From Candidatus Zixiibacteriota bacterium (lineage in GTDB: Bacteria > Zixibacteria > MSB-5A5 > UBA10806 > 4484-95): a stretch of DNA of 64,000 bases. A model generated the notes under the pieces. It ran no database searches. It had not been told where the DNA came from and saw only the letters and a list, made by a program, of their open reading frames with translations. A program made the position numbers and the translations under genes. Where the stretch lies: contig JAAEQD010000345.1 of NCBI GenBank assembly GCA_024231855.1, forward strand, positions 62,001 to 126,000. The letters run 5' to 3'. Each line of letters starts with the position of its first letter. Within the stretch, counting starts at the first letter, position 1. Shown in pieces: positions 36,808 to 46,355 of this stretch.

Positions 36808-37328
36808 TTATCTTTATTATGTAGAAACCTTTCAACAACTGTACTGATATTAAAGTTATATGGCATATCAATTAAGATGTTTTAGCCGTAATTACCTAGA
36901 TAATCCATCAATAAGTGATGTCGTTTACTTTAATCATTGTTTTAATCTATGATATTATGACAAACAAGTCAATAATAAATAGCCCTAATTTGTTTCTTGA
37001 TTCAATTGCCTTATTGGTTTTACAATGTGGTAAAATCAAATGGGGCTTTGGGGCGGCCCGGGTGTTATGTTAATAGAAGTTACTATTTATCATTGCGTTA
37101 TCAAATTGAATTGCTAATAACTTGTCCAGTATCTTAAAACAACAAAAGGGAAGGGGACAGGAATCGAACCTATAGGCATTATATATCAATGTGTTATGGC
37201 GCGTGTGGATGTTTTGCGAACAGCTTATTGGTCTATTGTATTAGGCTAAGCCGCTTAAGCCATTTAATCGCAATATCGATACTTAAAATAAGTCTCTTCT
37301 TGATCTACGAGTCCCATTACCCTCAAAC
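36808..37328. other. Intergenic region with a tRNA 3' fragment
   Basis: About 520 bases without a gene. The only recognisable item is the selenocysteine-tRNA-like 3' end at 37148-37171. A short hairpin GGTTTTAC/GTAAAATC lies near 37017-37038. Confidence 0.5.
37148..37171 (-). repeat. Duplicated 3' end of tRNA-Sec (att-like site)
   Basis: The 16 bases GACAGGAATCGAACCT plus flanking GGAAGGG match the T-arm and acceptor end of the tRNA at 38580-38672; one G is inserted. The fragment cannot be extended to an anticodon arm. It has the same orientation and lies 1.4 kb downstream of the tRNA 3' end, as a target-site copy left by an integrase would. Confidence 0.7.
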
Positions 37329-38531
37329 TTATCTTAAAAACACCATCTGCCCAGTCTCGGCAATGTTTCCAGCTCTTATCCGGTAGAAATATATCCCCGA
37401 AGAAACACCACTGGCATCCCAGGCAACCTGATGGGATCCGGCAGATTGATCGCAATCCACTAATTTTATGATCTTCCGTCCCAAGATGTCATAAATATCA
37501 AGCGTGACGCGCGAGGCTGCCGGTAGTCTATAGCTAATCGTGGTTTGCGCGTTAAATGGATTAGGATAATTTCCAATTGCCAGAACTCCCGGAAGTGACG
37601 CCTCCCGATCATCATGTATAGAAGTAACGATATCAAAAGTATCGCTATTTACGGTATAATAATCCTCTTCAAATACCTCTATCACAATATCGCCATCAAC
37701 AACGTTCCCATCACTATCCTCAGTTTGATAAATCTCGGAAGTCGCCAGCAACCGCTGAACCGTTTCCTCATGAGGGTGACCATAATTATTATTACCAAGC
37801 GAAATAACTGAAACTTCGGGATCGATAATATTCAGAAAATTCAGATTTGAACTTGAATACGAACCATGATGGTTTACTTGATAAACTTCCACATCTCCGA
37901 CCTCAAGGGCTATAAATGTTTCGATATCTCTATAGCTTGATGTATTCATACCCGCAAGGTCGCCACCTACATAGAAATCAAAATGGCCATAAGAAATAAC
38001 CATAACTACCGAAAAATCATTTTCATCATTGGGGCCGCTATTGGGGCAGTTCTCTGAAATAAACGGTTCATTCAGCCTGCCATTACCGTTAAGCGAAACA
38101 ATACGACAGGTCACGCCGTCGCCAAAATCAATTATCTGGCCATCTTCAACCGTATATCGGAAATCTCTAACAACCGGTTCGTAATAAGTCTCGAATGTCG
38201 GGGTGCAATAGCTCCAGCCCCTGTCGTAAACTGAATCGATTTCAATGCCTTGTTGAACCAGATAACTCGTGCAGCCGATATGATCGGAATGGTAGTGGGT
38301 CGCGATAAACCAGTTTAAGTGATCCACTTCAATGCTATTAAGATATGACATCAGGCTATATCTCTGCGAATACGATCCGTTATCTACCATCATTGTCTTG
38401 CCGGATGGAGATTGGATGACGGTACAATCACCCTGCCCAATATCTACACAGTGGATTGTAAGTTCCTGGGCAAAGATTGAAACGGTTGACAGGATCAAGA
38501 TCATCAAAAGAATTACATACATTGGTTTCAT
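37329..38531 (-). CDS. Secreted ComEC-like metallo-beta-lactamase-fold hydrolase with sorting-type C-terminus
   Basis: 400 residues. A signal peptide (about 1-22) leads into a stand-alone MBL domain of the ComEC/Rec2 C-terminal type: VDIGQGDCTVIQSPSG, MVDNGS, the metal motif THYHSDHIG (about 83-92), GGDLAG and NHHGSYSSS. Known homologues are nucleases or phosphohydrolases. The last 85 residues (NYPNPFNAQTTISYRLP, DIYDILGRKI, WDASGVSSGIYFYRI) match type IX-secretion or FlgD-like C-terminal domains that direct export or surface attachment. A longer frame upstream would cross the tRNA gene and is rejected; the ATG at 38531 lacks a strong ribosome site. It lies between the tRNA and its 3' copy. 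Confidence 0.87.
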   Translation of the reverse strand: MKPMYVILLMILILSTVSIFAQELTIHCVDIGQGDCTVIQSPSGKTMMVDNGSYSQRYSLMSYLNSIEVDHLNWFIATHYHSDHIGCTSYLVQQGIEIDSVYDRGWSYCTPTFETYYEPVVRDFRYTVEDGQIIDFGDGVTCRIVSLNGNGRLNEPFISENCPNSGPNDENDFSVVMVISYGHFDFYVGGDLAGMNTSSYRDIETFIALEVGDVEVYQVNHHGSYSSSNLNFLNIIDPEVSVISLGNNNYGHPHEETVQRLLATSEIYQTEDSDGNVVDGDIVIEVFEEDYYTVNSDTFDIVTSIHDDREASLPGVLAIGNYPNPFNAQTTISYRLPAASRVTLDIYDILGRKIIKLVDCDQSAGSHQVAWDASGVSSGIYFYRIRAGNIAETGQMVFLR

Positions 38532-38579
38532 ACGAGCAATATAACATATATATAGATATTGTAAAGGGTAAATAAAAAA

Positions 38580-38672
38580 CGGAAGGGACAGGAATCGAAC
38601 CTGCCAAAGCCGGGGTCGCCGGCTAACTACGGTTTTGAAGACCGCGAGGGCCACCAGACCCTATCCGCTTCC
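38580..38672 (-). tRNA. selC: tRNA-Sec (anticodon TCA)
   Basis: 93 bases on the minus strand. The hallmarks of selenocysteine tRNA are all visible: a long 6-bp D stem AGGGTC/GGCCCT closing a TGGT loop, the anticodon loop CTTCAAA with TCA, a long variable arm AGCCGG/CCGGCT, and T-arm GCAGG-TTCGATT-CCTGT. The acceptor begins GGAAGCGG and ends CCCTTCC with discriminator G; one C-C mismatch occurs. CCA is not encoded. T-rich sequence follows. It implies selenoprotein synthesis in this organism. Confidence 0.93.
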
Positions 38673-38918
38673 ATAACCAAAATAATAACTCAAAACATTT
38701 TTATCAAGGGCAAAATATTCCGACCGGGAGCCGGCTATTGCCATACTGCACCATGATTCATGAAAGTGAATTTGACGTCCCGCCAGTTTCAAGCATAGAC
38801 CCGGTTAGCTCATAAATAAATTAAACTTCCGCGCTTCCCTTGGGTCAAAGAGATAGATTAAAATATGTACCGGGTGGAATGAAACACGATTTCGTTATAT
38901 GATAATGGAGGATTAATA

Positions 38919-39746
38919 ATGAATTTACCAAACCGGCTAAATATTATCTTGCTCCCAGTGATAGCTTTATTTCTGGTTTCAACTGCGGGCTGTAAGGATA
39001 TTAAAATCGAGAGTGGTTGGCGCGACCGCGAGATTGCTGTCGATGGTATGCAGTTTGACTGGGAAAACACTTTCGTGAATATCGAGCAGGAGAGGCTAAA
39101 TCTCGGAGTTTTGAATGACGACCAATATTTATATCTCTGCCTGGTGCCGCTTGATGAAAGTACTATCAAGCAGTCAATGATGACGGGTTTTACGGTCTGG
39201 GTTGATTCGAAGAGTAACAATGACGCAAAATTCGGAATCCGCTATCCAATCGGCGTGAAGGATGCGGGATTTCCGATGATGGATCGAGATCGGAAGCGGC
39301 GCCAGGACCCGGAAGAGCACCGGCAGATTATGGAGGAATCATTACGCGAAATTCAAATAATACTGCCGGTAGTAAGCGATACAGTCGTTTTGCCTGTCGA
39401 AAATATATTCGGCGTTGAAGTTCGGGTTGGAACCAGGAACGAACGGATGGTGTACGAGTTAAAAATTCCTTTAAGCAGGACTGAAAGCCACCCATATGCA
39501 TTAGGAGTGGGCGCGGGCGATGAGGTGAAGTTGAAATTCGAAACCGGCAAATTCAGGAGGCCGGCGATGAACAGGCCAAGCGGCAGGGATGGGGTGCAGC
39601 CCGGCGGCGGCATGGGAGGTCGCGGCGGCGGCCGGGGTGGCGGAAAAGGTACGCGTCCCGGCGGTAGAGGTCGTCTGGAAATGCCGCAACCTTTGAATCT
39701 GGATTTGAAAATAAAATTGGCGGCAGGTGAGACAACGACCGATTAA
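38919..39746 (+). CDS. Lipoprotein with possible DOMON/CBM9-like fold and glycine-arginine tail
   Basis: 275 residues. A clear lipobox (VSTAGC, Cys about 25) marks a lipoprotein. The middle (WRDREIAVDGMQFDWENTF..., LNDDQYLYLCLVPLDES, GFTVWVDSKSNN, VYELKIPLSRTESHPY) resembles the beta-sandwich of family 9 carbohydrate-binding/DOMON-type domains, without certainty. Residues about 220-255 are a low-complexity Gly/Arg stretch. GGAGG precedes the ATG by 7 bases. Its 3' end overlaps the convergent bshB1 gene by four bases. Confidence 0.7.
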   Translation: MNLPNRLNIILLPVIALFLVSTAGCKDIKIESGWRDREIAVDGMQFDWENTFVNIEQERLNLGVLNDDQYLYLCLVPLDESTIKQSMMTGFTVWVDSKSNNDAKFGIRYPIGVKDAGFPMMDRDRKRRQDPEEHRQIMEESLREIQIILPVVSDTVVLPVENIFGVEVRVGTRNERMVYELKIPLSRTESHPYALGVGAGDEVKLKFETGKFRRPAMNRPSGRDGVQPGGGMGGRGGGRGGGKGTRPGGRGRLEMPQPLNLDLKIKLAAGETTTD

Positions 39747-40465
39747 ATCGATTTGCCCGTCAGTTTCAGAGGATCGTCAACGGCAAGCATTTCTTTCTGG
39801 ATATAAGCTTCACCATATTTCACGCCGATCATATAGCCATAGCGGCGATTCTGGATTTCCATATAATCAAAAATATTTCTGGCCGGCGGGTAAACCTCGC
39901 GTTGGTCGGATTTTTCCTCGAACTGGCTTTTATAGCAAGCTACGGCATCGCATTTGCGTTTAAACTGATCGGAAATATCGATTATGAAAGTCGGCCTGAT
40001 ATCCTGAAAACTAACCGAATAAAAAATCTTGCGCGGGCGATACGGTTCGCCATCTAGTGGCATCTTGCCCAGGCCGGCCAGGAAGCAACCTCGATAGCTG
40101 ATATCACCGGCGGTCGAATGATCCGGGTGACGTTGTTTGTGGGTGGGGATGATAACCATTTCCGGGGTAGTTTTGCGAATAATATCGGCTACCGCCAGCG
40201 CGTTTTCCTGAGTCAGGAACAGTCCCGCGTCAGGCATCTCGAGATTATGGCGAAAGGCGAGGTTCATCACCTTAGCCGCGCAGTCAGCCTCGTTGGCGCG
40301 CATCTGGGCATCACCCCGACTGCCGGCCTCGCCGGCTGTTAGATCCAGCAGGCCGACCTTATAGCCGAGATCCGCCATCTTGATTATAGTGCCGCCGCAA
40401 ACGATTTCGGTGTCATCCCGATGGGCGGCGATTGCCAGTACATCAAGTTTGGTAAATTCAGTCAT
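39743..40465 (-). CDS. bshB1: Bacillithiol biosynthesis deacetylase
   Basis: Removes the acetyl group from N-acetylglucosaminyl-malate, the second step of bacillithiol synthesis. 240 residues of the PIG-L/LmbE family. Metal motif AAHRDDTE (residues about 13-20; the usual Pro of HPDD is Arg here), ACH-like TAGEAGSRGD, and HPDHSTAG near 115. The start ATG overlaps the bshA stop by eight bases. It is last in the tight bsh run. The bshA/bshC neighbours make the assignment firm. Confidence 0.93.
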   Translation of the reverse strand: MTEFTKLDVLAIAAHRDDTEIVCGGTIIKMADLGYKVGLLDLTAGEAGSRGDAQMRANEADCAAKVMNLAFRHNLEMPDAGLFLTQENALAVADIIRKTTPEMVIIPTHKQRHPDHSTAGDISYRGCFLAGLGKMPLDGEPYRPRKIFYSVSFQDIRPTFIIDISDQFKRKCDAVACYKSQFEEKSDQREVYPPARNIFDYMEIQNRRYGYMIGVKYGEAYIQKEMLAVDDPLKLTGKSI

Positions 40466-41579
40466 TGAGCACCACCTCGTAATATTTTAGATAGCGGTCG
40501 ATAATCTCATCGATTTTGTATTTTTCCAGAACTTGCTTGCGACCGTTTTTTGAGAGCTTGCTTCTTAAATCGTCATTTGTAAGTATCTCTATCGATCTGG
40601 CCGCCATGCCTTCAATATCGCCGATTGGGCAAAGGTATCCGTTGACACTATCGAAGACAAATTCGGGCAAACCACCTACTATGCTTCCGACAACCGGCAC
40701 GCCGCAGCTCAAGGCCTCCAGTGCGGCCAGGCCGAATGCCTCCGAAGCGGATGGCAGCAAGAACAGATCGGCCAACGGCAGAATTTGATGAACCCGATCC
40801 TGGTTGCCCAGGAATATAACTCGATCGGACAGGCCGAGTTCGCGGGCCAGGTTCATGACATTACCCGTATCGGGGCCATCACCGACAAGTATCAATTTGG
40901 CCGGTATTTTCTTCTGAATGATATCGAAAATCCTTACTACATGCGTGGCATTTTTCACCGGCCGATAGTTCGACATATGCATGATTATCTTCTGATCAGG
41001 ATTGGCGAACAAATCGCGGTTGCATTCGGACTGGTCGGGCGAGAACCTTTGGGTGTCGACGAAATTAGGAATTACTTCTATCTGTTTATCAATCTTAAAA
41101 GTGTCATGAGTTTTATCCTCGAGATATTTCGAAACCGTAGTCAAACCATCGGAGGCTTCAATGGAGAATTTGGTAATCGAATAGAACGAGCGGTCCTGGC
41201 CAATTAAAGTGATATCGGTGCCATGAAGTGTTGTTATTATTTTTGGCGCCTTCTCCCCTAAAGTCTTCACTGCCAGGTATGCCGCGGCGGCATGGGGAAT
41301 AGCGTAATGAGCATTGATTATATCGAATTTGTGATTTAAGGACTCGTCGACGAGCTTGGCGGCTAAAGTGATCGTATATGGCGGATACTTGAAAAGCGGG
41401 TAATTGGATGTATCCACCTCGTGGAAGATAAAATTCGATTCATAGGTGCTAAGCCTGAACGGCAGCTCATAGGAAAAGAAATGCACCTCGCAACCCCGGC
41501 GCGACAGCCCGATGCCAAGCTCGGAGGCGACTACGCCCGAGCCGCCTTTAACAGGATAACAAACTATCGCGATCTTCAT
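40458..41579 (-). CDS. bshA: N-acetyl-alpha-D-glucosaminyl L-malate synthase
   Basis: Family 4 glycosyltransferase that joins UDP-GlcNAc to L-malate, first step of bacillithiol synthesis. 373 residues. The family features are plain: N-terminal CYPVKGGSGVVASELG, HFFSYELPFRL, HEVDTSNYPLFKYPPYT, then the GT-B C-terminal half with LVGDGPDTGNVMNLARELGL, SASEAFGLAALEALSCGVPVV (donor-binding EX7E motif). The start overlaps the bshC stop (ATGA). Confidence 0.96.
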   Translation of the reverse strand: MKIAIVCYPVKGGSGVVASELGIGLSRRGCEVHFFSYELPFRLSTYESNFIFHEVDTSNYPLFKYPPYTITLAAKLVDESLNHKFDIINAHYAIPHAAAAYLAVKTLGEKAPKIITTLHGTDITLIGQDRSFYSITKFSIEASDGLTTVSKYLEDKTHDTFKIDKQIEVIPNFVDTQRFSPDQSECNRDLFANPDQKIIMHMSNYRPVKNATHVVRIFDIIQKKIPAKLILVGDGPDTGNVMNLARELGLSDRVIFLGNQDRVHQILPLADLFLLPSASEAFGLAALEALSCGVPVVGSIVGGLPEFVFDSVNGYLCPIGDIEGMAARSIEILTNDDLRSKLSKNGRKQVLEKYKIDEIIDRYLKYYEVVLND

Positions 41580-43198
41580 AGTTCCAATATCGAATGAACA
41601 GGTCTATCGACTTCCAAATTATCATATATCCGCCTGAATATATCAGGGCCGAATTTATTGACAAAGTATAATGGCGACAATACGCGTTCCTGAAGATTAC
41701 AATCCGGGAAGAGAAACGCGTGCACCCGCCGGATTTGATCGGTTAATGCGTCATGACGTTTTTTATTGGATGATTTCAATTTCTTTTGAAGCTGCTTCAA
41801 TTCGTAATCGACATGTTTTTTGAAATTCATTAAGTGACGGTAACCATCGGGATCGGAATCGATCAGATCATTGGCGTACTTTTCAAGATCCTGTTTGAGG
41901 CATTCATTTATCGACATAACATTACCGGCGGCTTCGGATGGGAACATTTTCTCGACTACATCTCCGACGGTTTGATCGAGACTGTTTTTTAATTGGGGTA
42001 AGTCCAATTCATATTTATATATAATTTTCCTTATATGCGGTTCAATTATCGTCATACCCGCCCGCGGAAAGGCGATCGGAAATGGCACATCGAAAAATTT
42101 AAAAAGCGGTTCTATCTGGGCGAAATAAGCCAGTTCGGATGGCCCGACTACATGGCATAACGTGGGGAAAGCGGCGCATTGGGCAATCGGGCGCAGAAGC
42201 ACATTCGAAGAGAAGTGATTCGGAGTGCTTTCAACTATTTCCTGAAGTTCCAGCGGCGTGAATCTTTCGGATGAACCATCGGGAAAATACGTGCCCCCGT
42301 TTATTACCAGGTTGAGCCTTTTAGGATTTTGGTAAAACAGATTCAGGTTCTCCCCTGTTTTATGTACCTGGGCGTGATAACCGTTGTTTAAAAGGCTTAA
42401 GCTTCTCTGTTCGTAGAGATCATGAGTCTGATCGTGTTCTAGAATCTCTTTGGTAAAAATGTGTTTGAAATGCTCCTTCAGTCCGGGAAAATTAGGATCA
42501 ACCAGGATAAGTCCCCATTCTCCAAGGAAATTATTTATGACCCAGGCGAAAGCCTCCGAAAGCTTATTACCAGGTTTATAATACTCTTTGAACGAATCGA
42601 GCAGCGGCTGTTTAAATTCAGTGTCGATTAAGGCTTTGTCAACCGTACCGCAAAAATTACTTACGCCTTCATCCAGCACGATATCGGCTACCGGATAACC
42701 TGTCGGATCGACATCGGGTTCATAGGTCGCGGTCGATATCTCGCCTGATCGGCGTAAAAATTTGGAGCTTCGAACCTCATCAAAATCGTGGTCGTCTGTA
42801 GCCATCCAGAAGCAAGGCACGACAGGCTTGCCCAGCGTTTCACTATATCGTTTGGCCAGCTTCACCGCGGTCATCGCCTTGTAAATAATATACATCGGGT
42901 TGGCGCAGAACGTAGCCTGTTGGCCGGTAAAAACACAGAGCGTATCGGGCCGGTTAAATATCTCTATATTCGCGAGTGTCTTTTCAGAAGCACCGAGTCG
43001 TTTATTGGCTTGAAGAATAATTTTATATATTTCCTGACGGTTGTATTTCTTATTGCCAATATCGCCGGCAACTGTCGAAGCCGAACTTGAATCGAGGAAA
43101 TTGTAGCGAAAGATATCGCTCAACCCGCCCTGTAAATACTCGGCGTAAAGCCTGGTCGGGTTGGCCAGTTGAGCGATATCTAAAAAGTAATTAGTCAT
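41576..43198 (-). CDS. bshC: Putative cysteine-adding enzyme of bacillithiol synthesis
   Basis: 540 residues, the BshC length. It ligates cysteine to glucosaminyl-malate. A Rossmann-like N-terminal domain carries VFTGQQATFCANPMYIIYKA, CFWMATDDHDFDEV and LILVDPNFPGL; a coiled-coil helical region follows (KLKSSNKKRHDALTDQIRRV), then the C-terminal CNLQERVLSPLYFVNKFGP. The ATG lies within the end of the RND gene (eight-base overlap) and its stop overlaps bshA, so pump and thiol genes are translationally linked. Confidence 0.95.
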   Translation of the reverse strand: MTNYFLDIAQLANPTRLYAEYLQGGLSDIFRYNFLDSSSASTVAGDIGNKKYNRQEIYKIILQANKRLGASEKTLANIEIFNRPDTLCVFTGQQATFCANPMYIIYKAMTAVKLAKRYSETLGKPVVPCFWMATDDHDFDEVRSSKFLRRSGEISTATYEPDVDPTGYPVADIVLDEGVSNFCGTVDKALIDTEFKQPLLDSFKEYYKPGNKLSEAFAWVINNFLGEWGLILVDPNFPGLKEHFKHIFTKEILEHDQTHDLYEQRSLSLLNNGYHAQVHKTGENLNLFYQNPKRLNLVINGGTYFPDGSSERFTPLELQEIVESTPNHFSSNVLLRPIAQCAAFPTLCHVVGPSELAYFAQIEPLFKFFDVPFPIAFPRAGMTIIEPHIRKIIYKYELDLPQLKNSLDQTVGDVVEKMFPSEAAGNVMSINECLKQDLEKYANDLIDSDPDGYRHLMNFKKHVDYELKQLQKKLKSSNKKRHDALTDQIRRVHAFLFPDCNLQERVLSPLYFVNKFGPDIFRRIYDNLEVDRPVHSILEL

Positions 43199-46100
43199 CT
43201 GGATTTAAACCGGCAGGCTCCAGTCCGCCCGCGGATTCCGCCTCGACTTTAACCGTTTCGCGCCCCATAAAGAAGGCAACGATATCATCGAGTATAGTAT
43301 AGACCACCGGGACAACGACTAAAGTCAGTAAAGTTGAAGATATCAAACCACCGATCACGGCACGAGCCATAGGCGATTTAAACTCGGTACCCGTACCGAG
43401 CGCCAGGGCAATCGGCAGCATGCCGAAAATCGTAGCGAAAGTTGTCATCAGGATTGGGCGAAGTCTTATTGGGCCGGCTTTCAATAGCGCTTGAGTTCGT
43501 GATAAACCTTCCCGCCGGAGTTGCTTGGTGAAATCTATAAGCAAGATGGCGTTTTTGGTTACCAGACCCATCAACATAACTACGCCGATTAGAGACATTA
43601 CATTAAGAGTAGAGTTCCAGACATAAAGCGTAATCAGCGCGCCGACAACGGCTAAAGGCAGCGAGAGCATAATCGCCAGAGGATCGATAAACGATTCGAA
43701 TTGGGAGGCCAGGAGTAGATAGATAAATATAATCGAGAGGACAAGTGCCATCAGGATGTTGCGAAATGATTCTTCCATGAATTCAGCCATGCCCACTACG
43801 GCGATTTCATAACCGGGAGGTACATTCAGGTCGGGCAGTCTCGAATAGACGTGATTTGTAATATCGCTCATTACGTAACCTTCTCTGAGATTGCAGCCGA
43901 CTTTGATATCTTTCTGACGGTTATAGCGCCTGATCTCGGTCGGAGCGGACGCGGTCGTTAAGGTCGCGACACTGCCTAATTCAACGAGTAAATCCTCGCC
44001 TCGGACTTTCTTATCCGAGGTCAATTTAAATCTTTCAATATCATTGAGTTTGTTCCTGAATTCGGGCGCCAGTTGTACCCGGATATCGTACTCTTCATCT
44101 TTGTCTTTGAACCTTGAAACTACGTAACCATCGACCAGGTTCCGAACGGTCATGGCCAGGCCGCCAACGGAAACACCCAGATCGCTGGCAAGATCACGAT
44201 CGACATAAACCTGCATTTCAGGCCGGGCGACTTTCTCCGAATTTTCGAAATCAATACCACCCGGGGCTTCACGCATGATTTCCTCCACCTGATTGGCCAG
44301 GCTCTTCACCACCTCGAAATCCGGTCCCCTGACAGAGAACTCAACCTGTTGCTCACCGCCTCCATCGCCGGGTTCAACCAAAAGTTGTATCGTAAGACCG
44401 GCAATTTCGGCAAGATCTTTTCTGGCCTGGGTCAGGAGCTGATCGGCGCTTTTCTCGCGTTGGTCGATCGGTTTGAGCTTTATGTAAACTTCACCCTCAT
44501 TGGGCGGTGTCTGTTCGCCGCCAACTTTGGTGAGCAGGAATTCGACCTCGGGATATTGTTTCATTTTCTCTTCAATTTTTAATGCCAGGTCACCCGTCCT
44601 CTCCAATGAAGCATCAGGACCGGCTTTAAACAGGGCGTAAAATTCGCTTCGATCGGATGTCGGCATAAATTCGCTGCCAAGTAAGCTGCCAACAAAGAGA
44701 GATCCGAAAAACATAGCGACCGCTATCATGAGCGTTGCCAATCTGTGTTTTAAAACCCAGGCCAGAACTCCCCTGTAGCGACCGTTAAGATTATTGAAGA
44801 AACTATTCCAGCCTCGCAGAATTGCTTTTAAGATATTACCCGGCAAGTTGATCAAGCCTGGTTTGCTCGATCCAATCTGTGTTTCTTTTTTAAGGAAGCG
44901 GGAGGATAACATTGGCGTTAGCGTAAACGCGACTAAAAGTGAGATAGTAACCGAACCAGCTACGGTAATTCCGAATTGATAGAAGAAGCGGCCGATTATA
45001 CCCGACATGAAAGCCACCGGCAAAAACACCACCACAATCGTAAATGTGGCGGCCATTACGGCCAGACCTATCTGCGCCGTAGCTTCCCGGGCGGCTTTCC
45101 AGGGCGATGAGCCTTCATCCAGGTGCCTGTAAATATTTTCTATTACTACGATAGCGTCATCAATTAACAATCCTACAGCCAGCGATAGTCCCAGCAGGGT
45201 CATGAAGTTGATCGTGAAGCCGAATAGCTTCATCAAAAAGAACGTACCGATTATTGATGTCGGTATGGCCAGTCCGGAAATAATGGTCGATCTCAGGTTG
45301 GCCAGAAACAGGAATATAACCAACACTGCCAGGCAACTGCCATAGATAAGATCGAAGACAACATGATGGATTGATTCCTTGATGAACGTGGATTCATCCC
45401 GAGTTAAGATAACATCGATATCAGCGGGAATTTCGCTTTTCAATTCATCCATTCGGGCAATGATGCCGTCAGCTACATCGACAATATTCGCTCCCGATTG
45501 CCGGAGAAGAGCCAGAGAGACTGTTTCCTTGCCGTTGTATCGAGATAAGCTCTTTCTCTCCTTGATGCCATCGACGACCTCGGCAATATCGCCAAGCCTG
45601 ATAACCTGGCCATTCTCGTTCTTCACGATAATCTGAGACAGTTCCTCAATTGATGAAGCCCTGCCCATAATTCTAACGGCCAGGTCACTTCGGCCCTGAT
45701 TGAGTTTGCCTCCGGGAATTTCCATATTCGATGAACTTATGGCGTCGCTGATATCATAAGGAACAATCCCCCGGGCATTGATTTTATCGAGATCGAGAAG
45801 GGCCTGGATTTCGCGTTCACTGCCGCCGATAATTTCGATTGAGCCGACACCGGAGACGGTCTCCAGGCGACGTTTAAGGAAATTTTTGGCGAATCCCGTT
45901 AGCTCTTTTAGAGATCGATCGGCGGAGATTGAGAATGTTATTACGGGTCGGCCGGCAAAATCGAATTTTTGGATAACGGGTTGTTCGATATCGGCGGGAA
46001 GATCCGCCATAATTCCGGAAACCTTATCCCTGACATCCTGGGCAGCAATATCGGCATTGGTTTCCAGTTCAAACTCGATAAGCACAAGAGAAAGCGATTC

Positions 46101-46355
46101 TCTCGAAAATGATGTAAGCCTTTTAATACCGGCAATCGTATTTACCTGGTCTTCAATCCGTTTGGTCACGTCGGTCTCGACAGCGTCGGGACTGGCTCCC
46201 GGATAAACTGTCTGGACAATGACAAACGGGAAATCAACATCCGGAAACAATTCGGTACTCATCTGGAGATAAGATGATAGACCCAAAACAGCCATAGCGG
46301 CCATTATCATAACGGTAAAGACCGGTCTTTTAATTGATGTGTTAGCCAGATACAT
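43191..46355 (-). CDS. RND efflux pump inner-membrane transporter (HAE-type)
   Basis: 1054 residues, 12 TM helices in the two-repeat RND layout. N-terminal SIKRPVFTVMIM, two large periplasmic loops, the proton-relay acidic pair in LLIDDAIVVIENIYRHL (helix 4, near 407), and GVVMLMGLVTKNAILLIDFTK in the second half. It expels hydrophobic or amphiphilic compounds through the adaptor and TolC encoded just upstream. It overlaps the adaptor by 14 bases and bshC by eight. Confidence 0.95.
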   Translation of the reverse strand: MYLANTSIKRPVFTVMIMAAMAVLGLSSYLQMSTELFPDVDFPFVIVQTVYPGASPDAVETDVTKRIEDQVNTIAGIKRLTSFSRESLSLVLIEFELETNADIAAQDVRDKVSGIMADLPADIEQPVIQKFDFAGRPVITFSISADRSLKELTGFAKNFLKRRLETVSGVGSIEIIGGSEREIQALLDLDKINARGIVPYDISDAISSSNMEIPGGKLNQGRSDLAVRIMGRASSIEELSQIIVKNENGQVIRLGDIAEVVDGIKERKSLSRYNGKETVSLALLRQSGANIVDVADGIIARMDELKSEIPADIDVILTRDESTFIKESIHHVVFDLIYGSCLAVLVIFLFLANLRSTIISGLAIPTSIIGTFFLMKLFGFTINFMTLLGLSLAVGLLIDDAIVVIENIYRHLDEGSSPWKAAREATAQIGLAVMAATFTIVVVFLPVAFMSGIIGRFFYQFGITVAGSVTISLLVAFTLTPMLSSRFLKKETQIGSSKPGLINLPGNILKAILRGWNSFFNNLNGRYRGVLAWVLKHRLATLMIAVAMFFGSLFVGSLLGSEFMPTSDRSEFYALFKAGPDASLERTGDLALKIEEKMKQYPEVEFLLTKVGGEQTPPNEGEVYIKLKPIDQREKSADQLLTQARKDLAEIAGLTIQLLVEPGDGGGEQQVEFSVRGPDFEVVKSLANQVEEIMREAPGGIDFENSEKVARPEMQVYVDRDLASDLGVSVGGLAMTVRNLVDGYVVSRFKDKDEEYDIRVQLAPEFRNKLNDIERFKLTSDKKVRGEDLLVELGSVATLTTASAPTEIRRYNRQKDIKVGCNLREGYVMSDITNHVYSRLPDLNVPPGYEIAVVGMAEFMEESFRNILMALVLSIIFIYLLLASQFESFIDPLAIMLSLPLAVVGALITLYVWNSTLNVMSLIGVVMLMGLVTKNAILLIDFTKQLRREGLSRTQALLKAGPIRLRPILMTTFATIFGMLPIALALGTGTEFKSPMARAVIGGLISSTLLTLVVVPVVYTILDDIVAFFMGRETVKVEAESAGGLEPAGLNPDD

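Noticed and set aside
37329..38654. Longer start for the ComEC-like gene
   Set aside because: The extra codons run through the tRNA-Sec gene; a signal peptide begins at the ATG at 38531.
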